Positions 13,683 to 21,769 are shown, numbered from the stretch's first letter. The stretch is 34,451 bases of DNA from Tiamatella sp964451715 (GCA_964451715.1 CAYVIZ010000009.1:1-34451); one strand, 5' to 3'. The notes: generated by a model from the letters alone, not told the origin. Translations and numbers: made by a program.

Positions 13683-14234
13683 TCATTCGACCTTGATTTC
13701 AACGCCTTCCTCATCGCTGGACGACTCTTCTTTCGTTTTAAGTCTAACCTCTAATACACCATTCTTGTAGGAGGCACGCGACTTGTCAGGTATAACTTCT
13801 TTGGGTAAGTCTATCTCTTTATAGTACTTTCTCTCTTTGCCTTTTGCTTTTATAATGAGCTTCTTCGGCTTTACTTTCAACTCTATATCGTCTTTCGAAA
13901 CTCCTGGTACCTCAGCCACAACAATTATTTCCCCGTTATCCTCGAAAACATCTACGAGTGGCTCCATTTCACTGGTTATTACAGGTTTGTCCCCCATTCT
14001 TTTAACGTTTCCAAACTCTTCAACCTTAGGCACGCCGTCAGGTCCTATGGTAACTCGTACTCCATACACGTATGGACCTTTTATATATCCTTTCCTAACC
14101 ATATCCTCTAGATTCTTTTCCATGTCTATGAATTCTTCTGTGAATTCTTTCATCATCTCATTCATCATTTCGTCTATTATATCGAATATTGAACGTCTCT
14201 TTCTCCTGAACTCCATCTCCGGATCACCCTCCAT
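13683..14234 (-). CDS. hsp20: Hsp20/alpha-crystallin family small heat shock protein
   Basis: ATP-independent holdase chaperone of 183 residues. A helical, Met-rich N-terminal arm (FDIIDEMMNEMMKEFTEEF) is followed by the archaeal-type linker YVYGVRVTIGPDGVPKVEEFGN, then the alpha-crystallin domain (EPLVDVFEDNGEIIVVAEVPGVSKDDIELKV) and the signature ASYKNGVLEVRL near the C-terminus. The last residues are acidic, without a clear IxI motif beyond VEIKVE. The ATG at 14234 has AGGAGG three bases upstream. A second ATG at 14216 with GAGGGTGA is a good alternative. It faces the geranylgeranyl reductase gene divergently. Confidence 0.92.
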   Translation of the reverse strand: MEGDPEMEFRRKRRSIFDIIDEMMNEMMKEFTEEFIDMEKNLEDMVRKGYIKGPYVYGVRVTIGPDGVPKVEEFGNVKRMGDKPVITSEMEPLVDVFEDNGEIIVVAEVPGVSKDDIELKVKPKKLIIKAKGKERKYYKEIDLPKEVIPDKSRASYKNGVLEVRLKTKEESSSDEEGVEIKVE

Positions 14235-14262
14235 TAACCTCCTATATATCCATGGTGATCGT

Positions 14263-14270
14263 AGGTTATA
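14263..14270 (-). promoter_or_regulatory. Probable TATA box of hsp20
   Basis: On the minus strand it reads ATTATAAC, about 30 bases before the first hsp20 ATG, so transcription should start just upstream of the AGGAGG site and give a very short leader. Read from sequence and distance only. Confidence 0.45.
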
Positions 14271-14330
14271 ATGTATTTTATGTCTGGACAGGGTAATACT
14301 TATGACGTCTTTCTAAGTATATTGCTTAGG

Positions 14331-14350
14331 ATATTTAAACTGTTTATAAG
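14331..14350 (+). promoter_or_regulatory. Promoter of the geranylgeranyl reductase gene
   Basis: ATATTTAAAC directly followed by TGTTTATAAG gives one or two TATA-like boxes 44-63 bases before the GTG at 14394. The predicted transcription start falls near 14360-14375. GAGGTGG (14381-14387) then sits six bases before the GTG. This promoter would lie inside the coding sequence if an upstream ATG at 14271 were used, which argues against that start. Confidence 0.55.
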
Positions 14351-14393
14351 ACGTTTTAGTAGTGGTCTGAGATTACTGTTGAGGTGGAAGACT

Positions 14394-15758
14394 GTGGACA
14401 AGTATGATGTTTTAATAGTCGGCCTGGGGCCAGCTGGGTCCTCGCTAGCTTATCTGTTATCTGGTAAGGGGTTAAAAGTTGCTGGGATTGATATGGTTGA
14501 CTGGGATAATGTGTGGGGTAAGCCTTGCGGTGACGCTATAGGGGAGCATCATTTTGATGAGACAGGAATACCTAAACCAAGCGGCAAAGAGCTCAAGCAA
14601 AGGGTTAACGGGATACTAATCTATAGTCCCTCCGAGGAGCACGTGTTCCGTGTTAAAGGCCCTGGTTATATTATAAATAGAAACGAACTAGGCAAACGAT
14701 TGATACGTGACGCTATAAACAAAGGTGTAGAAGTAAGCCTTAACACGAGAGCACGTAAGCCCATACTTGACAACGGTAGGCTTGTAGGAGTAGAGGCTGT
14801 TGATAGTAATGGTAGGGAAAAGACGTTATATGCCAAGGTTATTGTCGACGCTACGGGTAACACCATGTCACTTAGATTGCGTTTACCTCGAGAATGGCCT
14901 GTAAACGAGCCTCTTAAACCGGTTGATGCCAATATAGCCTACAGAGAAATCAGGGAAATGAAGTATGAGATAGAGGAACCTGATTACATTCGGATATACG
15001 TTAACCAAGACATAGCGCCTGGAGGTTACTGGTGGTTTTTCCCTGAAGGAGTAACATCCGCTAACATAGGACTGGGTGTACAAGGTGGTAGAGGCTACCC
15101 TAACCCGCTCCGTATATTTAAAGAGAAGCTGGAAAAGAGGCCTGAAGTCGGGAATTATAAAAAGATAATAAACGCATCAGGATCCCTAGTCCCTACTAGG
15201 AGGCCTGCCAACACACTTGTGTGGGATAACTTCATAGGTATAGGCGATAATGCGTTTACAGTTAACCCTATTCATGGGGGTGGAATGGGTTACGCTATGT
15301 ACGCAGCATATGTTGCTAGTAAAGCTATAGAGGAGGCATTTGATAAAGGCGACTATTCTGCTTCGGGGCTATGGTATGCAAACATAGGCTATATGAGGAC
15401 GTTGGGAGCTAAACAGGCGTCCCTCGATATATTCAGAATATTCTTACAGACTATAAGCAATGAAGAGATTGAATTCGGTCTAAAGAATAGAATAATGAGG
15501 GAAGAAGATATGTATGAAACCAGTGTAACGGGTGATCTGAAAGCGGATTTATCGGTGTTAGAGAAGCTTTCAATAGTGTTGAAAACACTTAGAAGGCCTA
15601 GTCTACTGCTAAAATTGAGGATCGTAGACAGGTATATGAAGGATGTAAAGGAGCTTTACAAGAAATATCCAGATACTCCTAGCGGTTTAAGGGAATGGAT
15701 AAGCAGGGTTGATTCACTCTATGCCGATTACAAGAAGGAGTTGGGAGTTAACTGGTAG
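14394..15758 (+). CDS. Geranylgeranyl reductase family FAD enzyme
   Basis: FAD enzyme of the archaeal geranylgeranyl reductase family, which saturates the isoprenoid chains of membrane lipids. From the GTG start it has 454 residues, the family's usual size. The dinucleotide-binding motif is at the very N-terminus (YDVLIVGLGPAGSSLAYLL). CGDAIG follows near residue 43, the lipid-pocket motif GYWWFFPEGVTSANIGLGVQG (YxWxFPx7-8GxG) is near 210, and GIGDNAFTVNPIHGGGMG contacts the flavin. A longer reading from ATG 14271 would add 41 residues before the FAD motif, but the promoter and ribosome site favour GTG. Together with CarS elsewhere in the window it serves archaeal lipid synthesis. The exact substrate among lipid intermediates cannot be told. 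Confidence 0.9.
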   Translation: MDKYDVLIVGLGPAGSSLAYLLSGKGLKVAGIDMVDWDNVWGKPCGDAIGEHHFDETGIPKPSGKELKQRVNGILIYSPSEEHVFRVKGPGYIINRNELGKRLIRDAINKGVEVSLNTRARKPILDNGRLVGVEAVDSNGREKTLYAKVIVDATGNTMSLRLRLPREWPVNEPLKPVDANIAYREIREMKYEIEEPDYIRIYVNQDIAPGGYWWFFPEGVTSANIGLGVQGGRGYPNPLRIFKEKLEKRPEVGNYKKIINASGSLVPTRRPANTLVWDNFIGIGDNAFTVNPIHGGGMGYAMYAAYVASKAIEEAFDKGDYSASGLWYANIGYMRTLGAKQASLDIFRIFLQTISNEEIEFGLKNRIMREEDMYETSVTGDLKADLSVLEKLSIVLKTLRRPSLLLKLRIVDRYMKDVKELYKKYPDTPSGLREWISRVDSLYADYKKELGVNW

Positions 15759-15775
15759 CTTGTTTCGAGCCTTAT

Positions 15776-16267
15776 CTAATCCTCAAACTCTAACTCCATT
15801 AAATAGGCGTCTTCCCCATCCCTATAGTATCTAGGTATAACATCTTTTATTCTGAAACCAAGTTTCTTGTACAAGTTTATTGCCGGGCTATTCGAGGTTC
15901 TCACCTCTAGATAGACTTTCTTCACATTATAATTATCTCGCATAAGTTTTATTGACTTACTAATTAAAGCACTCGCTATCCCCCTTCTCCTGTATTCAGG
16001 AAGCACGGCAACCGATACTATATGGCCTACTTTGACAGTCCTCCATAGAAGTATGCCCTTATCGAAATGGTTCTCTACCCTGTTCATAATGTACCCTACT
16101 ATTAAACCATCGCATACCGCGACAAGGAAAACGTCTCCCCACATACGCTGTATATCATAGTAGAAGAACATAGGATAGTTTTCAGGCAGTGTCGCCTCAT
16201 TTATCTTTTTAACCAAGATCAGCTCCGAGGGTAGTACTGGCCTGATTTCACACTGGGTCTCACTCAT
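15776..16267 (-). CDS. rimI: GNAT N-alpha-acetyltransferase (RimI/Ard1 type)
   Basis: A 163-residue archaeal N-terminal acetyltransferase related to Sulfolobus Ard1/NAT, which uses acetyl-CoA to acetylate N-termini of proteins. The substrate-side LPENYPMFFY is seen near residues 27-36, the acetyl-CoA loop VAVLPEYRRRGIASAL (Q/RxxGxA) near 92-107, and VRTSNSPAINLYKKLGF and the closing YYRDGEDAYLMEL in the last third. The gene begins with ATG. It stands alone on the minus strand between two plus-strand units. Confidence 0.92.
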   Translation of the reverse strand: MSETQCEIRPVLPSELILVKKINEATLPENYPMFFYYDIQRMWGDVFLVAVCDGLIVGYIMNRVENHFDKGILLWRTVKVGHIVSVAVLPEYRRRGIASALISKSIKLMRDNYNVKKVYLEVRTSNSPAINLYKKLGFRIKDVIPRYYRDGEDAYLMELEFED

Positions 16268-16379
16268 TTTTCTTCTATCCCCTGCTTTTCCTTTATTTCC
16301 CTACAATCTGTAATACAAAATTTTTGAGTCTCCCGTTTTAATCATTAGGAATCATAGGCGTTTACGTGAGGGGTTCAGT

Positions 16380-17615
16380 GTGGATTATCATCCAGTACAT
16401 GATATAAGGGGAGAGGAGAGTAGGGAACTAGAAGGTAAATGCATACTGGCTGGGATTACTGGGAGTGTCGCCATTTATCGTTCCATAGATGTTATTAGGA
16501 GCCTCATAAAACGCGGAGCAGAGGTTCATGTCATGATGACTAGAGAGGCAAGCAAAATGGTGAATCCTCTACTACTGGAATGGGCAACTGGTAATAAGGT
16601 TACAGTAGACCTTACCGGTGAAACCGAGCATATCTATATGGCTAGGAAGTGTGATGCCATGATCATTGCCCCCTCTACACTCAATACTATGTCGAAAATT
16701 GCTCATTCTATAGCGGACGAAAACGTTCCACTCACAGCGTTATCATTTCTAGGTTATGGTAAAAACGTGCTAGTGATCCCTGCAATGCACTCAAACATGT
16801 ATAATTCCAAGCTCTTCGCGGAAGTCTTAGGTAAGCTGAAAAATATAAACGGGCTCCATATAATGGAGCCTAAACGTGTGGATTCTAGGATAAAGCTTCA
16901 TGAAACAAACGATATTGTAAGATGGATTACACCAATAATTCTACGAGGAAAGGATCTAGAAGGACTCCGCATACTAGTTACTGCAGGCGCTACACGAGAG
17001 TATATCGACAGGGTGAGATTCATATCTAATCCTGGTACAGGTAGAATGGGTGTTGAAATAGCAGCTGAGGCAGCAGCAAGGGGTGCCAAGGTGACCCTGC
17101 TTGCAGGTCATTTGGAGGTCAGCATTCCAGGATTCATCGAGGACGTCGTGAGAGTCGAGACTACTGAGGAGATGGCGGAGAAGATGAACGAGCTAACCTC
17201 TAATAATAAGTATGACATAATTCTCTCTGCTGCTTCCCCTGTCGACTTCCGTCCTATAGAGTTTTTTGACAGGAAGCTGAAAAGCGGCCAGCAAATAAAT
17301 GTTACTCTTGCTCCTACACCGAAGGTCATAAATAATATTGCCCAGAAACCTCGGGTTCTCGTTGCTTTTGTAGCCGACGTGGTAAGCAGCTCAGAGGAGC
17401 TTAAGGAAATGGCTTTCAGTAAACTGGAGAAACATGGAGCGGAAATAGCCGTAGCAAACAATGTGGGTAGAAGCGATATCGGGTTTGCATCCAAGTTCAA
17501 CGAGGTTGTCCTTGTTTTCAAGGATGGACGTGTCTTATCGTCGGGTAAAATGAGAAAAGAAGAAATCGCTCGTTTTATACTTGATAATGTAGTCGGAGTC
17601 GTTAAATCGGGGTGA
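16380..17615 (+). CDS. coaBC: Bifunctional phosphopantothenoylcysteine decarboxylase / phosphopantothenate-cysteine ligase
   Basis: A 411-residue fused enzyme of CoA synthesis. The N-terminal flavoprotein half (CoaC, about 20-185) shows LAGITGSVAIYRS, the APSTLNTMSKIA segment and the PAMHSNMYN variant (PAMNxxMW in bacteria) that is normal in archaea. The C-terminal ligase half (CoaB, about 195-411) shows LVTAGATREYIDRVRFISNPGTGRMG, SAASPVDFRP and KLKSG. It makes phosphopantothenoylcysteine and then 4'-phosphopantetheine. The GTG start has GAGGGG about five bases upstream. It leads a four-gene plus-strand group, and nadE begins four bases after its stop. Confidence 0.95.
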   Translation: MDYHPVHDIRGEESRELEGKCILAGITGSVAIYRSIDVIRSLIKRGAEVHVMMTREASKMVNPLLLEWATGNKVTVDLTGETEHIYMARKCDAMIIAPSTLNTMSKIAHSIADENVPLTALSFLGYGKNVLVIPAMHSNMYNSKLFAEVLGKLKNINGLHIMEPKRVDSRIKLHETNDIVRWITPIILRGKDLEGLRILVTAGATREYIDRVRFISNPGTGRMGVEIAAEAAARGAKVTLLAGHLEVSIPGFIEDVVRVETTEEMAEKMNELTSNNKYDIILSAASPVDFRPIEFFDRKLKSGQQINVTLAPTPKVINNIAQKPRVLVAFVADVVSSSEELKEMAFSKLEKHGAEIAVANNVGRSDIGFASKFNEVVLVFKDGRVLSSGKMRKEEIARFILDNVVGVVKSG

Positions 17616-17619
17616 ACGC

Positions 17620-18462
17620 GTGTTGGCCGAGAAGTTTGAATCCGTCGATGACGTTGTCAAACACCTCGTAGGCCTAGAATGGGATAAAATTATTCCCAGA
17701 GTAAAAGACTTTATAAGAACCAATGTTGAAACGGCGGGAGCCAAAGGTGTTGTTGTAGGTCTAAGCGGCGGAGTGGATTCCGCAGCGTCTTTTGCTTTAG
17801 CAGTAGATGCACTGGGAAGTGACAGGGTTATGACGCTTGTGATGCCGGACCAGAGGGTCACACCCAAAGAGGACGTGGAAGACGCTATAGGTCTTTCAGA
17901 GCAATTCGGTGTGAAACCTCATATAATAGAGATATCTCCCATAGTTGATGTTTATACGTCAGCTATACCTGTTGCAGAAGAGAGCGACCAAATGGCTGTG
18001 GGGAATCTAAGGGCTAGAATAAGGATGTCTCTCCTATACTACTATGCGAACAAGTATAATTATCTGGTTTTAGGTACAGGTGATAGAAGCGAGATATTAA
18101 TAGGTTATTTTACCAAATACGGTGACGGGGCAGTGGATATACTTCCCATAGGGAGCTTCTATAAATCACAGGTTAGACGTATAGCAGAGAAACTAGGAGT
18201 CCCCGATAAGATAGCCTATAAACCAAGTTCTCCTAGACTCGTTCCTGGCCACATGGCTGAAAAGGAGCTTGGGATAACATATGATGTAGTTGACGCCGTT
18301 CTGCACCTATATTTCGACAGGAAAATAAAGAAAGAAGCTTTATGTAGTATAAAAGGTATAACATGCGATCATGTAGAGAAGATTCTTCATAGGCATAAAG
18401 CAACGGAGCATAAGAGGAACATGCCGCCAGCACCTCCTATCACTATATGGCTTAAAGAATGA
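17620..18462 (+). CDS. nadE: NH3-dependent NAD+ synthetase
   Basis: A 280-residue N-type ATP pyrophosphatase that amidates nicotinic acid adenine dinucleotide to NAD. The PP-loop is GLSGGVDSAASF near residue 46. LRARIRMSLLYYYAN, GTGDRSEILIGYFTKYGDG and the C-terminal HKRNMPPAPP are typical. There is no glutaminase domain, so ammonia is the direct nitrogen source or is delivered by a partner. The GTG start follows GGGGTGA, which overlaps the coaBC stop. It shares the operon with CoA genes, so two ATP-using cofactor routes are made together. Confidence 0.95.
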   Translation: MLAEKFESVDDVVKHLVGLEWDKIIPRVKDFIRTNVETAGAKGVVVGLSGGVDSAASFALAVDALGSDRVMTLVMPDQRVTPKEDVEDAIGLSEQFGVKPHIIEISPIVDVYTSAIPVAEESDQMAVGNLRARIRMSLLYYYANKYNYLVLGTGDRSEILIGYFTKYGDGAVDILPIGSFYKSQVRRIAEKLGVPDKIAYKPSSPRLVPGHMAEKELGITYDVVDAVLHLYFDRKIKKEALCSIKGITCDHVEKILHRHKATEHKRNMPPAPPITIWLKE

Positions 18463-18499
18463 GTAACACTGTTAACAGGCGGTTTTGGTGTAGAATGTA

Positions 18500-19381
18500 A
18501 TGAGTACATATGAAAGAAAGATATGTGTGTACATTCCCCTCCACATAACATCTATTTGGGTTCCTTATGTAAGAAAAAACCATCTCCGTACAGGATCTAA
18601 GGGTATAGGCGTTGTTTTATCGCCTAAAGCCAAGATATGCTTGTTCCCGAGAGAAGGATTCATACCCGACTATTTTGTTAGACTGGACAGTATAGAGCTA
18701 TCCTCCAAGTATGTAAAAGACTTTAACAAGGGTATAATAGCCGTGTACACTGCACTGCCTCCCGGCTATGGATATGCCGTAAGCGCTGCTACTTTGTCAG
18801 GTCTCTTCATTATTAAAAGCTTCTACACGCGCCAGAAAGGATTCATTGAGGCTCTGAGGGAAGCCCATAGAGCTGAGATTGAAAATTCCAGTGGTCTAGG
18901 AGACGTTCTGGCGTTATCCTCGGGTAGAGGCATAGCCTATAGGTTCAAAGAAGGTGCTCCGGGCATTGGTAGTGTGGAGAACTATAGGATCCCAAGTACG
19001 GCCTCGATACTTGTGGTTGGGAAAAAAGTTTTTCATACCAGCATGTTGCTGGGAATGTATAGTAAAAAGGTAAGGAAGCTGGCATTGTCCATGTTAAAAA
19101 TATTCTCGGAGACTCCACAGTTTGAAACGTTCATCGAAGTCTCACAGGAATTCACCAAGAAAGCTATGATGCACATGTTTGATAGCAAGGAGCTCGAAAC
19201 TGCTAGTAGGACACCCAGCCTCATAGGTTTTTATGCTAAGAAATCCGTTCTAGTCGTATTCGTTGAAAGAGACTATCTGAATGATGCATACGAGTATCTT
19301 AAGAATAGGTTCCCGGTTAACCCTATAATTGTTGAGCCTGATTATAATGGAATAGAAGTTATTGATATGAACGGGGATTGA
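18500..19381 (+). CDS. Pantoate kinase (archaeal GHMP kinase)
   Basis: A 293-residue GHMP-fold kinase of the COG1829 group that phosphorylates pantoate, the archaeal replacement for pantothenate kinase. The ATP loop PPGYGYAVSAATLSG lies at about 87-101. An N-terminal strand set (KICVYIPLHITSIW) and the NSSGLGDVLALSSGRG segment near 133-148 fit the group. The call is strengthened by its direct neighbour, the matching phosphopantoate-beta-alanine ligase, which starts one base after this stop. A beta-RFAP synthase-like GHMP protein was considered but fits the context less well. Confidence 0.9.
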   Translation: MSTYERKICVYIPLHITSIWVPYVRKNHLRTGSKGIGVVLSPKAKICLFPREGFIPDYFVRLDSIELSSKYVKDFNKGIIAVYTALPPGYGYAVSAATLSGLFIIKSFYTRQKGFIEALREAHRAEIENSSGLGDVLALSSGRGIAYRFKEGAPGIGSVENYRIPSTASILVVGKKVFHTSMLLGMYSKKVRKLALSMLKIFSETPQFETFIEVSQEFTKKAMMHMFDSKELETASRTPSLIGFYAKKSVLVVFVERDYLNDAYEYLKNRFPVNPIIVEPDYNGIEVIDMNGD

Positions 19382-19382
19382 G

Positions 19383-20159
19383 ATGAATCAAGTTAAGATA
19401 CCTAGATCCCATCCTAGGTACGAGTCATTATTGCTGCGCGAGAAGATAATCGAGGGATATAAGAAGGGTATAGTTGTGCTTCCAGGGCTAATCGCTCACG
19501 GCCGTGGAGAGGCTTTTGATTATATTATTGGAGAAAAAACACAGGATTTCGCGTTAAAAGCTATAGAAGCTGGGGTTGCAATGCTCCTCCTAGCGGAGAG
19601 GCCTGTAGTGAGCGTTAACGGGAATACGGCTGCCCTCGTTCCCGCAGAGTTAGCGCGTTTCTCCGAGTTAACTGGGATACCATTAGAGGTAAACTTGTTC
19701 TATCGAAGTAGGGAACGTGAGGAGGCTATTTATGAATGGTTGAAAATGCATGGCGCACCGAAGATACTGGGTGTATATGATGAGAGGATAGAACTAGACG
19801 GATTTGAGAGTATGAGGAGAATAGTCAGTGTGGAAGGCATATACTCAGCTGACGTTGTCTTGGTTCCATTAGAGGACGGTGATAGGACGGAGGCTCTGAA
19901 AAAGATGGGTAAGAAGGTTATAACGATAGATCTCAACCCCTTCTCGAGAACCGCTCAAAAAGCTGATATAACCATAGTTGACAATATTTACCGGGTTTTA
20001 CCATTAATGATAAACGAGGCAAAGAGGCTAATTGATGCGGACAGAGAGGAACTCACCCGTATAGTATCGTCGTATGATAACAAGAGAATACTCTCAGAGG
20101 CTATACTCTTCATCAGAGACCGCCTCACTAGGCTCGGCGAGCAAGGAGTTTTCGTATAG
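19383..20159 (+). CDS. 4-phosphopantoate--beta-alanine ligase (phosphopantothenate synthetase)
   Basis: A 258-residue archaeal enzyme (COG1701) that joins 4-phosphopantoate with beta-alanine using ATP, giving 4'-phosphopantothenate for CoaBC. Visible marks are IPRSHPRYESLLLREKIIEGYKKGIV at the N-terminus, GLIAHGRGEAFDYIIGE near 35-51, AALVPAEL, and DLNPFSRTAQKADITIVDNI near 180-199. It begins with ATG one base after the pantoate kinase stop. Its last 66 bases overlap the end of a minus-strand gene. It completes the pantoate-to-phosphopantetheine route encoded in this operon. Confidence 0.93.
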   Translation: MNQVKIPRSHPRYESLLLREKIIEGYKKGIVVLPGLIAHGRGEAFDYIIGEKTQDFALKAIEAGVAMLLLAERPVVSVNGNTAALVPAELARFSELTGIPLEVNLFYRSREREEAIYEWLKMHGAPKILGVYDERIELDGFESMRRIVSVEGIYSADVVLVPLEDGDRTEALKKMGKKVITIDLNPFSRTAQKADITIVDNIYRVLPLMINEAKRLIDADREELTRIVSSYDNKRILSEAILFIRDRLTRLGEQGVFV

Positions 20160-20762
20160 CCTTTCTTCCCCTATGGATCTCTTAAGTTTCAATGAAACCA
20201 TCTCAGCCATGTCCAATATGTTATCCGCCAGTTCCCGCTCATATACCAGCTCTGCCTCCCATTCCTCCGATTTCTCAAGGAAATCGACTATTCTAGGAAG
20301 TGCCTCATATACTATGTTCTTGAATATTCTCTTATCCTGCGAGTTTAGTTTTCTCTTTTTTATTATTCTCTTGAGGTAACTGAGGACACTGTACGGGTCG
20401 GTACTGTAGAACTGTATCTTAAGCAGTCTAACCCGTGGTTCTAACTCGTTCTCTTCATCTAGGAATAATCCTTTTAGTGATTTGAAATCCGTTATTCTCC
20501 ACCAGTGTTGATTGCTACTTTTATATGTAGTTTCAATTAACCCGATTTCTCTTTCAAGAACACGTAGTAATGGGGAAGGGTTGTAATTTAGACCATAGCT
20601 CGACAATCTTTTCTTTAGGGACTTATAGCTAAAGTCGCCTAGTTTATGATACTCTTTTGGGGCCAAGGCCTCTTCGTAAATAGCTTTAAGTACAAGCCTG
20701 CCCATTTCCCCATATTTTGCAAGGAACTCGTCAAGCGGCCTTGGCATAATGGTCTTCCCCAT
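20094..20762 (-). CDS. Conserved archaeal protein with N-terminal winged helix, unknown role
   Basis: A 222-residue protein. The first about 100 residues look like a winged helix (MGRLVLKAIYEEALAPKEYHKLGDFSYKSLKKRLSSYGLNYNPSPLLRVLEREIGLIE, then HWWRIT as wing). The rest is helical and charged (RVRLLKIQFYSTDPYSVLSYLKRIIKKRKL, then long Glu-rich helices with a heptad feel). It starts with ATG and ends 66 bases inside the convergent phosphopantothenate synthetase gene. A DNA-binding or chromatin-related function is plausible. I cannot name the family. Confidence 0.72.
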   Translation of the reverse strand: MGKTIMPRPLDEFLAKYGEMGRLVLKAIYEEALAPKEYHKLGDFSYKSLKKRLSSYGLNYNPSPLLRVLEREIGLIETTYKSSNQHWWRITDFKSLKGLFLDEENELEPRVRLLKIQFYSTDPYSVLSYLKRIIKKRKLNSQDKRIFKNIVYEALPRIVDFLEKSEEWEAELVYERELADNILDMAEMVSLKLKRSIGEERLYENSLLAEPSEAVSDEEYSL

Positions 20763-20851
20763 ATTGCTACTGTAGTGGTTACTCTCAATAATAGTAGGCT
20801 TGGGTAAAGGGAATTAAGGATATTTACCGTCTAAATAAGGGGGAATAGACG

Positions 20852-20929
20852 ATGGAGACCCGCTTATTGATAATACTGTCCTGGTTATTCACCTACTCGA
20901 TCTATATATTCCGTATACTTCCTGTATAA
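20852..20929 (+). CDS. Possible 25-residue hydrophobic peptide
   Basis: An ATG preceded by AAGGGGG (eight bases away) opens METRLLIILSWLFTYSIYIF and five more residues, one predicted membrane helix. It overlaps the 3' end of the VTT gene on the other strand, so part of its sequence is constrained by that gene. Listed only because the ribosome site and the helix coincide. Confidence 0.2.
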   Translation: METRLLIILSWLFTYSIYIFRILPV

Positions 20930-21595
20930 GGGTTTAAGGAAGAATACTATCATCAATGTTTGCATCATTATTTCTATGAAAGCCCAGATGATCCCCTTCC
21001 TAGTGTACACCTCTATAACACGGTTCCAGTTTATTTTTAAGATAACGTATGTTACAACCAGTGTTGCTATTATTACAGCAAGTATAATTCTAGGATTGAA
21101 AACCCCGCTTTCCCCGGCTATCGCTGATATGGAAGATCCGAAAGCCACTGATAGAGAGGTAATTACCGTTTTCCCTATTGATACCGCGATAAAGAACTTC
21201 ACTATGCTATACCCTGTGATACTTATGGGGATATAGAAGATATCATCGGGAAGCGGGGTGGCTGCAAACAATAGTAAAGCCATAAAGATCCCTCTGTCGA
21301 ACACTTTTACAAGCCTCTTAAACTCGTCCTGTTTCTCGGATGATATAAGGCGTCTTCCACTCCTTGCTAGGAAGAAAAGCAGTGTTTTACCTAGACCTGC
21401 GCCTATCCCTCCTGCGAGGCTGGCGGCGATTTTTGCTGAAAGACTATTTATTGATGCCGAGTAGAGGGAAATCATTACCAGGTATGGCACAGTTAAATAT
21501 GGAAGCACGTTACTTAGAAACGATACAATAAATATGCCTATCAGCCCCAAGCTTTCAATGTAGTCTGAGAGATTTGAAACTATACCTATCCCCAA
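20885..21595 (-). CDS. VTT-domain (DedA/SNARE-associated type) membrane protein
   Basis: A 236-residue integral membrane protein with about five to six hydrophobic segments. The VTT domain core is seen as GGIGAGLGKTLLFFLARSGRR and FAATPLPDDIFYIPISITGYS (near 112-132), where the Pro-Leu-Pro-Asp-Asp segment matches the conserved re-entrant part. DedA/VTT proteins are lipid scramblases or ion-coupled transporters of polyprenyl carriers. The archaeal substrate is unknown. The TTG start has AAGGGGAT about six bases upstream. A long C-terminal tail (NRVIEVYTRKGIIWAFIEIMMQTLMIVFFLKPLY) adds another helix. Confidence 0.82.
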   Translation of the reverse strand: MGIGIVSNLSDYIESLGLIGIFIVSFLSNVLPYLTVPYLVMISLYSASINSLSAKIAASLAGGIGAGLGKTLLFFLARSGRRLISSEKQDEFKRLVKVFDRGIFMALLLFAATPLPDDIFYIPISITGYSIVKFFIAVSIGKTVITSLSVAFGSSISAIAGESGVFNPRIILAVIIATLVVTYVILKINWNRVIEVYTRKGIIWAFIEIMMQTLMIVFFLKPLYRKYTEYIDRVGE

Positions 21596-21645
21596 ATCTT
21601 TTATCCCCTTTACAAATCAACATATAGTGGTCTATGACTGCTAGG

Positions 21646-21661
21646 TTTAAAAGATATTTAT
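21646..21661 (+). promoter_or_regulatory. Likely TATA region of the dph2 transcript
   Basis: TTTAAAAG followed by ATATTTAT lies about 25-30 bases before the GC-rich fold at 21683. Transcription would therefore start right at the 5' edge of the fold and place it in the dph2 leader. Confidence 0.45.
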
Positions 21662-21682
21662 TCCCGCCGAGACCAAGATAGC

Positions 21683-21739
21683 CGGGGATGACGAGGCTCG
21701 AAAGGGCTTAGCCGTGGCTATACGGCGTTGAAGACCCCG
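21683..21739 (+). ncRNA. Three-way-junction RNA fold in the dph2 leader, candidate leader element or sRNA
   Basis: A closing stem CGGGG (21683-21687) with CCCCG (21735-21739) encloses two hairpins: AGGCTC-GAAA-GGGCTT (21694-21709), with a GNRA tetraloop, and GCCGT-GGCTAT-ACGGC (21711-21726). The junction strands are ATGACG and GTTGAAGA. The segment is much more GC-rich than the flanks, starts about 25-30 bases after a TATA region and ends 30 bases before the dph2 ATG. It could be a cis-acting leader element or an independent RNA. ATGACGA and TTGA also resemble degenerate C and D boxes, but the guide spacing does not fit. No known family is recognised. Confidence 0.5.
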
Positions 21740-21769
21740 CGCAGGGCCGACCCCAAGGTGGAACCTGGT

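Noticed and set aside
14271..14393. N-terminal extension of the geranylgeranyl reductase from ATG 14271
   Set aside because: The 41 extra residues precede the FAD motif that normally opens the protein. TATA boxes lie inside this stretch, and GAGGTGG fits the GTG at 14394.
21685..21703. Hammerhead ribozyme core (GATGA ... GAAA) in the dph2 leader
   Set aside because: The required CUGAUGA is GGGAUGA here, losing the essential C3-G8 pair, and the would-be stem II is too short.
21728..21769. Longer Dph2 N-terminus from TTG 21728
   Set aside because: It would translate the GC-rich RNA fold. The ATG at 21770 has a good ribosome site and matches the family start.
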